A stretch of DNA of 17,500 bases from Trachelipus rathkii. Its lineage: Eukaryota > Arthropoda > Malacostraca > Isopoda > Trachelipodidae. Positions 9,241 to 17,500 of this stretch are shown piece after piece (the stretch's first letter is position 1; each line of letters starts with the position of its first letter). The position numbers were made by a program, and so were the translations under genes. The notes beneath the pieces are model-generated. The model did no database searches. It worked only from the letters and a program-made list of their open reading frames with translations, and was not told the origin of the DNA. The DNA lies in the NCBI GenBank assembly GCA_015478945.1, contig JABUQX010002920.1:1-17500 (forward strand), read 5' to 3'.

Positions 9241-9555
9241 GTAATGTTAATGTTTTTAATAAAATTTCGTACAATTGTAGTAAAATAAAATGTTTATATA
9301 TATCAGACACTCTGGATTTTTTTTTCTTCCTTTCTCATTCCTCATTCTTTTTCATTATTTATATTGGCATAACTTCTTAAATAGATTTCTAATTTTTAAT
9401 GTTATTGGTCAGCTTTTCCTGGTTTTAGAGTGTAACTACATGGCCTCAGTACTCGACTCATCAATTGTGAATTAGTCGCTGATGGAGCTTTACCCCCAAA
9501 CGCTCCTCTGGATACCGTTCCCTGATACATGACTCATTTTTATTTTAAGTAAAAG

Positions 9556-9558
<3 letters not shown>

Positions 9559-9614
<56 letters not shown>

Positions 9615-9626
9615 ATAGTTAGTTAT

Positions 9627-9677
<51 letters not shown>
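9559..9677. repeat. (TA)n microsatellite, right arm
   Basis: Two TA runs separated by GATAGTTAGTTATTAT at about 9613-9631, joined to (TG)n on the right. Counterpart of 2233-2335, which has a different, shorter interruption. Confidence 0.95.
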
Positions 9678-9695
<18 letters not shown>

Positions 9696-10170
9696 GGTGT
9701 GAGCGATGGTTGGTATATATGTATCAAGGGTGGATGTATGTGTCTAGGTATAGGTGTGAGCGTAAGTGCCTATGGGTAGGTGTATGTGTGTATAAAAAGC
9801 CTAGCGTATGTGTGTGTGTGTGTGTATAAATAGCCTAGCGGGTGTGCGTGTGTGCATAAGTGTCATAGTGTGTGTAGACGTGGGAGTAGGTGTGAGCTAG
9901 GGTTGGTGTATGTATCCATGGCAGGGTCGGTAAGGGTGGGTGTGTGTATATAGGGCGGGTGTATGTGTCTAGGCATGTGTGTGTGTAGGTGCAGATGTGA
10001 GTGTAAGTGTCTATGGGTGGGTGTATGTGTGTGTGTGTATAAGTAGCCTAGCGGGTGTGTGTGTGTGTGTGTGTGTGTGTATAAGTAGCGTAACGGGTGT
10101 GTGTGTGTGTGTATGTGTGAGTGTGTAAGTATGTTTATATGTATGTGTGTGTGTGTATGGATGATAGCGA
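9678..10170 (-). repeat. TG-rich minisatellite zone, right arm
   Basis: Counterpart of 1756-2232. (TG)n with units including GTGTAAGTGTCTATGGGTGG and AAGTAGCCTAGCGGGTGTG. A long minus-strand frame (9863-10519) runs through this and the adjacent TA tract, but its product is a Tyr-Ile and Thr-His polymer and I do not regard it as a gene. Confidence 0.9.
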
Positions 10171-10189
10171 TTTTACTCTCTCTCTCGTT

Positions 10190-10410
<221 letters not shown>

Positions 10411-10458
10411 ATCTGCATATATAAAATGGTAAATTGCGCTTTTTTCTAAATTTTAATA

Positions 10459-10476
10459 TGGAAATAGCTATTTCCA
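10459..10476. repeat. 18-bp perfect palindrome, right
   Basis: Exact copy of the palindrome at 1475-1492. Sequence between it and the adjacent (TA)n tract differs from the left arm by indels. Confidence 0.85.
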
Positions 10477-10547
10477 AAATTTTTGATATGCAAAAAAATG
10501 ATTTATATATAAGTAACATTTGTTTATATATTAAAGGGCATTCAGCC

Positions 10548-10603
10548 TGAGCCCAATTAGTTAAGTCCTATACACTTCCTTAAGAGGCTACGGGTCGAGT
10601 TCC
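10548..10603 (+). repeat. tRNA-like split promoter (SINE-like), right
   Basis: Plus-strand copy of the boxes at 1349-1404: TGAGCCCAATTAG at 10548-10560 and GGGTCGAGTTCC at 10592-10603. Both boxes are unchanged between the arms. If active, the two copies would fire from opposite strands, each transcribing toward its own arm's outer end. Confidence 0.4.
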
Positions 10604-11156
10604 AGTTCTGTCAGTGACATGGAGAGTCACTTTTTTAAATTCCCACAATTCCTTTGTTCATTCTTGTGGGTGGGATGATTCGCATCAGAAGATAGAAGAT
10701 GTTATGCGCAGCATAATGCATATACATGTATGCGCAAACGTCTGTGCATATACATGACTAAGTAGTAGTATAAAATGACATGTGGCGACCATTCCTTAAA
10801 GAAGGCCCAATGGGTTCAGGATACCTGTGAAACCTTCCAGAAGAGTACAAGAGCAACTATATATATATATATATATATATAGTGAAAGGCAAATTTGAAA
10901 ATAGATTCAATGAAATTTATGGTATAGGGGATTAGGAAGACCTTCTTGGAGAGCACAGACAGATAAAGCAGTCACGGTGAATGGAATGGGTATAGAGATA
11001 CGGTGAATGAAACGGGGTAGGAGGGAAGGACTGGGATGATGAGGGTGTGTGTGTATAAGGGTGAGTGTATGTGTCTATGGATGCATTCGTGGATATTAAA
11101 ATACATTCATGAGTTATAGAAAAACGAGGATGCGAAACAGCGAAAAAAACGGTCCG

Positions 11157-11235
11157 GCTTGGTGCAGTGCGGTGCGGTGCGGTGCGGTGCGGTGCTGCGC
11201 GGTTCGGCGCGGTTCGGCGCGGTTCGGCGGGGCCT
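11157..11235 (-). repeat. CpG-rich pentamer/decamer minisatellite, right
   Basis: Reverse-complement counterpart of 350-425. It has GGTGC/GGTGCGGTGC repeats followed by about three copies of a GCGGTTCGGC decamer. Decamer number differs from the left arm, as expected for independent slippage after the arms formed. Confidence 0.9.
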
Positions 11236-11273
11236 TGCGGTTAAGCGAAAACGCGTTGGTGAACTCCGAAACG

Positions 11274-11353
11274 AAATAAATAAAATCTAAAAAAAAAAAA
11301 AAAAAAAAAAAATAAATAAATAAAATCTAAAAAAAAAAAAAAAAAAAAAAAAA
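11274..11353 (-). repeat. Duplicated poly(A) segment near right end
   Basis: Two tandem copies of AAATAAATAAAATCTAAAAA followed by long A runs, where the left arm has a single equivalent (about 243-275). Homopolymer slippage or duplication on the right side is the simplest reading. Confidence 0.8.
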
Positions 11354-11394
11354 GCACTAAAAAACACCCATGAAGGTAGCTGAGTAAAAAATAT

Positions 11395-11433
11395 CCACCT
11401 GATTAGCGATTGTGCTCATCGCTGGTCAGGTGG
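11395..11433. repeat. Terminal hairpin, right end
   Basis: Counterpart of the hairpin at 165-203. CCACCTGA and TCAGGTGG form a perfect 8-bp outer stem, and AGCGA with TCGCT forms an inner stem after a 2-nt internal mismatch. Several positions differ from the left copy, yet the overall fold is kept in both. Confidence 0.78.
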
Positions 11434-11465
11434 TCAGCACGAGCGGAATACCCCTGTTACTACTT

Positions 11466-12148
<683 letters not shown>

Positions 12149-12159
12149 AATTATAATCG

Positions 12160-12284
12160 GATTATAATATATCGATATATCGAATATCGATATTTTTCTG
12201 GCGATAATATCGAAGGCGATATGATATTTTTTTAAATATCGATATATCGATTTATCGATATTTTTTAGATATCGGGCATCCCTA
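12160..12284 (-). mobile_element. Probable hAT-type transposon end (partial or MITE)
   Basis: A cluster of ATCGATAT-type motifs (TATCGATATATCG, GGCGATAATATCG, ATCGATTTATCGATA) ends in GATATCGGGCATCCCTA. On the minus strand the end reads TAGGGATGCCCGATATC, which resembles hAT termini of the CAGGGATG or TAGGGATG type with subterminal CGATA motifs. The 8 bp after it, GTAGGTAG, would be the target duplication, but I found no second copy, and the other end may be lost or obscured by the adjacent (TA)n. No transposase is seen. Confidence 0.45.
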
Positions 12285-12785
12285 GTAGGTAGTCACATTG
12301 AAGCATTATTTTAAAATAAGGAAGCTATTTTTCTCCTCAATGGTTTTATATTACTAGTAATCTTCAAGTTATGGTTTCTGTCATAGTTTAATGTATAGGT
12401 ACTTAAGCTTTATTATGCACCTTTCTTCTTTGAATCCATTACATGTTCTAGGGAACCGCCTCTGATGGTAGTGAAGCAGTTTCCTTTCTATAAATAATAT
12501 AAGGGTAATTGGCAACTCTGGAAAAGCGAGACGATGTAACAGTTTAAATTTTCTCTCTTTATTAACATGATACAATTCAAAATCTCAAGCAATAAATAAC
12601 TAATTCCTAATGAGGTGAACACTACACAGTTCTTTATTTTGCAAAAACACCTAACAAAGTTATTTTCTTTGAAAATTGTCTGTTTATACATAAACAATTC
12701 ACCATGAAATAGTTTGTATTCACTTCAATGCTATAAGATTACGTAACCTTAAAATTAAGCTAAATCTACAATTATAAATATCATA
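12285..12785. other. AT-rich unique segment, nothing recognised
   Basis: Non-repetitive sequence of moderate complexity. Minus-strand open frames of 64-69 codons (12381-12575 and 12488-12697) overlap each other, show no domain I recognise, and appear incidental. Confidence 0.5.
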
Positions 12786-13470
12786 ATTCGAGTATCCGGT
12801 AAACCTAGTCACTATCACGTGTTTAGTCAATCTGACACTTATATTTAATAAACAACACACTAAATATAATTTTAAAAGTCAATAATCAGTAAAATACAAA
12901 TCTTAAGTAACTTTCCCGAAGCAAACAGAGTAAGACATCGGTTCCAATGTGTGTGGTATCTCTAATCGTCGGAGGTCAATCAACACCCACAACCCAATGT
13001 TTAAAGCCAGACACAAGGCAAAGAAACTATCCAGGTATAGAACGACACGAAGTACTTCACATTACACACACGCTACGTCTCCTATACCAGCCTGGTTCAA
13101 TACTAGAGACAGTGCAGCGAGACCAAGGATCAATCCGGAACTTCAATGATTATTCTAGTCGGATTTATACTGTTTATGACTCGCAGACAACTCCTCCATT
13201 TTCTTCTATCCCCAAGCAAGCCGATCGTTTCCGAACAAGATTTGATTTACTACTGAGCGCTATGGCACTTTTTCCTTGCCGACCTCTGGCGTCAGTTCTT
13301 CTATGAAGTCTGCGAGTAGTACCTTTCACTCACCGCTAGAGTCCCACGTGCGATCACGTCCTCTTTATAAATTGTTTGACTAGAATCAATATTAATCGCC
13401 AGATAGTAGATTATTCGGTCTCACACAACCTTACATGAGTCATATCTCACGTATTTTACTCGCAATAGGA
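12786..13470. other. More complex, higher-GC block of unknown origin
   Basis: This stretch stands out from its AT-rich surroundings and is free of microsatellites. On the plus strand it holds a 119-codon open frame (12947-13306), with a second overlapping frame (12949-13149); neither product is recognised. On the minus strand, TTATAAAGAGG at about 13362-13372 is TATA-like, followed by ACGTGATCGCACGT and GCGGTGAGTG, which resembles a 5' splice donor. It could be a first exon or promoter on the minus strand, a solo LTR, or fragment of another repeat. I cannot decide among these. Confidence 0.4.
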
Positions 13471-13799
13471 GGCTGAATTAACTCTGATAGTAATTTATCA
13501 CAATTAGGAATATAGTAATTTGTAATAAAAAAAAATTTGTAATTGATAAAAGTTTTCCATATTTTTGCACATTAAAAAAAAATTATTTGTTTATATTTAC
13601 AGAATTTGCTAATACTAGGATTTCCAATAAGACGGACAAAAAAAAAAAAAAAATTTGTTGTTGTCAATTAAAAGTTTAGTTGTATGTTTAGAATTTGCAC
13701 TAAAACTCTTTTAATAATACAAGCATTATTGTTGTCAATTACTAGTTTTTTTGTATAGTTAATGAAGCATTTATAATGCTGAACATCATGATAAGACAG
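13471..13799. other. AT-rich segment with short homopolymers
   Basis: Poly(A) runs at about 13528-13537, 13574-13582 and 13639-13653. TTGTTGTCAATTA occurs twice (about 13660 and 13730), about 70 bp apart. No gene is seen. Confidence 0.5.
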
Positions 13800-14130
13800 A
13801 GTTTTTATATATATAGTATTAATTATATATGATATATATATAAACTAATAGTTTAATAATATATATTTTATATTATACTATATAATATATATTATATATA
13901 CGTATATTATATACTATAATTAATTATAAATAATAAGTATATATATTATATATATATATATAATTAATTATTAATATATATAATATATACATATATTAAT
14001 AATATATAATCAATTATAATCTATAAATATATATTACATATATATATTAATATCATATATATAGTAATATATATATTATTAACTATAAATATATATATAA
14101 TATATTATATATATATTAATTAATATATAG
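13800..14130. repeat. Degenerate TA/TAAT-rich tract
   Basis: Almost exclusively A and T, with irregular TATATA, TTAATTAAT and TAATATATAT words. Unlike the pure TA runs of the arms it is heavily interrupted, so it is probably older or of different origin. Confidence 0.8.
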
Positions 14131-15020
14131 AAGATAAACTAGAAAGAAGATAATAATAATTTTATGTGCATTGAATGTGTGCTAAAAAACTAAGCATTAA
14201 TTATGTACTTTTCTATAAAAATATAAAATTAATAAAAATATGATATTTAATATCATTGTTTATTTTAATTCATACTAAAATAAAAAATATATATTATAAT
14301 CTATATATATATTAATCATTTTTTTTCTTTTTACTCCTAATTATTTTATTTTTGTATATAAAGATATTTTGGAGTATATATCTGAAATTTCAGTATGAAA
14401 AAGAGGGTAACAATAAACCTATATATTTGTCTGGATAATCGTTTGATGAAAATAAAATTTCTATCTTTGCTACCAACATCTAATGCTCAGTATTGAGCGC
14501 AAGGTAATGATATTTCAAGGGTATCCGCGTATCATTGCGGAAAATTACTAGTTTAAAATTATGTAAAGCATATATATGTTTCCTGCCATCCAGAAATATT
14601 ATGCAGAGTCTATATTCACACCTTCACATTATTAATGGACACATAATTGCAGTAAAACCGAATATAACGATAAGAGAGACAGTTAATATGTATTACACGT
14701 TGTATATCTTCGGACGGGTTTTTTAAAAGGTCTGCGTCCGCGATTTCTGAAGACTTTCTAATGTCGTGATGTTATAGAGCTCACTAGGAGATTGACATTA
14801 AGTTACAGATTAGTGTTCTTATATGATAGAATGAAACAATTGAGAGAAAGATTATCGAAACTTTCGCAACAAACTACATAGTGTCCGCAAAATGATGGTG
14901 TTGGTGTCAGTTGATACAGAGCCGTTCGTACTTAACTTTCTACACATATTTTATTAGCACGACGACACGCGAGGCGTGAGAAAGAGTATCGTAATTGAGA
15001 CAGCACACTATACACGAGCA
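14131..15020. other. Unique segment, nothing recognised
   Basis: AT-rich to 14440, then moderately complex to about 15010, with CpG-containing stretches such as GTCCGCGATTTC near 14736 and CACGACGACACGCGAGGCG near 14958. A 63-codon plus frame (14535-14726) has no recognisable domain. Frames are otherwise short. Confidence 0.5.
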
Positions 15021-17500
15021 TTTATATATATATATTTTAATATAAAATAAACCACAGAGAAAAATAGTAATATTCTTTATATGTATTAAAAAATTGTTAG
15101 TATTATCATATAAATGATAATAATAACTTAAAATGAATTTATCTCATCTACACTACGAACAGTTTATTGTGTATATTTAGTTGACAACTATAAGAGAGAA
15201 ATTAACTGAGAATATTAGCATAATAATCAGTAATTTATCCCAGAAAGAGCTAAATACTCGAAGAATAGGTATAATATTATCAAAAAGATATCAGCATAAT
15301 TGACAACTAATTATAAAATATGTAATCTAATCTATAATTGCATTAACAATATATAACTATAAAACAAATATTTGCAAAGAGCTTTTATATCGTATTACAA
15401 TATAGTCTGTGCAATGAGATAAGAAACCTAACCGTTGACTACTTTCCCTGTAATTGCGAAAATAATAAAATAAGTAAAAATTAATATAATTTAAAACTCT
15501 CTCCCCACTCATATATTAGGCGATTAATTTTATGAGGTTGAGAAATAATCTGCTATAAAAGTTTATTTATAATATATAATAAAAATTAGGATTATAAAGA
15601 GAGATTAAAATCTCAACGTACTCAAAAATCAACCAGTATATGTCCTCATAAGATAATCTTTCTCTCTAGGATCTTCACATACTGGACTATGAAAACAGTT
15701 ACAAATCATATAGAGAGAGAGAGACATATTATTCAAACTCCAATCTATTGTCAACTAAAAAAAAATCATATGATATATAAATAAATATAATAAAATAAAA
15801 TAACTTATAATTAACGAACTATACAACACTTGCATAATATATCAAATTAATCTTAAGAAAATATCAAATTAAATCTGTAGTAATATAACAACGACTCTAT
15901 TAGGAGTCTACATGATAAAACGACGCACTTCTTATGAGCTTTTTATATAATGTATTTAGCGAAATCAGAGAATAAATTAATATAGATATTCTCTAAGGCA
16001 TTGTTACTGTGTATCAAATTATCTCTAATAATTTCATTTAAAGTAATATTATAAAACTTAATTATAATTAATAGTATAATTTGAGATAATAATAGATATA
16101 TTAATTAATCTATTTAATAAAATTATATAATTAATTTAAATTACTTAATATAATATAAATATTATATAATATTATTACTTAGACTTAATAATTATATATA
16201 TATTTAATTAATTATATTATTAATATATATATTTACTATAATTCAATATAACTTAACTATCATTTAATAAGAGAGCTTAGTGCGTAATTTACTAAAGATG
16301 TATATTTACAGTATATGATTATAATACTTATTTGTGTAAGACCAAGTACTAACACTAAATATAACTTAAATATATATTTAATAAATTAAAAATATAAAAG
16401 AAAGAATAAATTAAAAGAGAGGAGGAGAGACAGAATACGAGAGTTCTTATACACACAACTTGAATAAATACTAATCAAGATGATGTAATAAATATTGCAA
16501 GAATAAAGAGAGAGATTCACGACTTCACTATCACAGATACTATATAGCGCAGAGTATAACTATAGGGGTAGGTAGTAGGTAATACCGTCAAGTACAGTAG
16601 AAGCTATATATATAGAAATAATTATACTAATAATATTAATTTACAATTATATAACCTTAACAGAGGTTAATTAAATATTAATAATAACAAATAAATAAAT
16701 ATATATATATATTTTACATCAGAAGGTAATTACAGTACTTAACATCTTGGAATATATACTATTAATATAGATAAAGTAATATAATAATTATAAAAATAAA
16801 AATTAATTCAAATTTAGAATATTTAGCCTCATAGATAATAAATATAAATTAAAGTATTGATAATTAAATTAAATTAAATTAAATTAAATTGCATTAATAA
16901 TTTAAACAATTATTATCATCCTCTCTACATATTACTATCTAAGTGATACTATACATAAAGTAGTTTATCTATCTAAAGTATGCATATATATATTGGATAT
17001 ACTTCAGGGTAGTCATTATTTAGATAACGCCATATACGAATGGAGAGATAGGATGAGCAATCGATTATATTAATATATATATAGAGTAGATGTATATATA
17101 ATATATATTTCATGATAATAATATATTTTTTATCCTAGATGACATACATATACTAATTAATATATATATAATAAATTAATAATTAGGACATAATTATATA
17201 AGGTAACAATACACACACTCACCCGAGAGAGTAATAATATTTATATAATTATATATAATTTAAACCAATATATAAGTCACATGCACTAAGGTAGTATATG
17301 CAATTAGATTACCTTCTCACCTCGGTGTAATGTAATATGTTCAAACCAAAGAAGATACATCATGCAATTAAAAATAATTAGAGTCCAGTCACTGTTCTCA
17401 CAACTACTGAGTGTTGCTGGATCGCACTCCGTCACTATGCACATTCAGTCTTTGACACGCTACAATATGTTGCAAAATTGCTATCACTTAGATAAATGAT
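15021..17500. other. Long AT-rich non-coding stretch
   Basis: About 2.5 kb of irregular AT-rich DNA with scattered (GA)n (for example 15713-15723 and 16506-16515) and no long reading frame on either strand. Composition rises again at the far right (about 17380-17470). I recognise no RNA gene, transposon end or coding exon. Confidence 0.6.
16863..16890 (+). repeat. (AAATT)n short tandem repeat
   Basis: About five to six perfect copies of the pentamer AAATT. Confidence 0.9.

Noticed and set aside
12947..13306. 119-codon plus-strand frame as a gene
   Set aside because: No recognisable domain, and an overlapping frame of similar style exists. The region is reported as an unknown block instead.

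Overview
The window looks like nuclear DNA of an animal, most likely an invertebrate with a very microsatellite-rich genome. A decapod crustacean or a mollusc would fit, but this rests on composition only. There are long (TA)n and (CA)n/(TG)n runs, CpG-rich minisatellites, tRNA-like pol III boxes and no bacterial-style gene packing. I found no protein-coding gene I can support. The open frames over 60 codons either read through simple repeats (Tyr-Ile, Thr-His, Val-Cys polymers) or show no recognisable domain.

The dominant structure is one giant inverted repeat. Positions about 136-5508 (left arm) reappear in reverse complement, in the same order, at about 6424-11465 (right arm), around a spacer of roughly 0.9 kb (5509-6423). 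From the ends inward, each arm holds: (1) a conserved end with a 39-nt imperfect hairpin; (2) a CpG-rich pentamer/decamer minisatellite; (3) a block with a tRNA-like split promoter and an 18-bp palindrome; (4) a (TA)n tract; (5) a CA/TG-rich minisatellite zone and a second (TA)n; (6) a 0.3-kb unique block; (7) an iteron array built on the 12-mer TTTACTGCTTTA and its reverse; (8) an ATT/AAT-rich tract; (9) a second CA/TG zone; (10) a 1.2-kb AT-rich block with internal duplications and paired CCAAT boxes; (11) a 42-bp CpG-rich minisatellite at the spacer edge. The arms are clearly homologous but not identical. They differ by substitutions, tandem-repeat copy numbers, and a left-only insert of about 0.4 kb carrying a 32-bp perfect palindrome. 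The spacer is built from modules also found in the arms plus a private 15-bp minisatellite.

The sharp ends inside (TA)n DNA, terminal hairpins, tandem-repeat arms and lack of genes resemble a foldback-type, non-autonomous DNA transposon, in the manner of Drosophila FB or Galileo elements. That classification is inference. A genomic palindrome without transposition, or an assembly or long-read hairpin artefact, must be excluded.

The right flank (11466-17500) is outside the inverted repeat. It holds two long (TA)n tracts, a probable hAT-type transposon end finishing near 12284, a more complex block of unknown origin (about 12786-13470) with a TATA-like motif on the minus strand, and then about 4 kb of very AT-rich DNA in which I recognise nothing.
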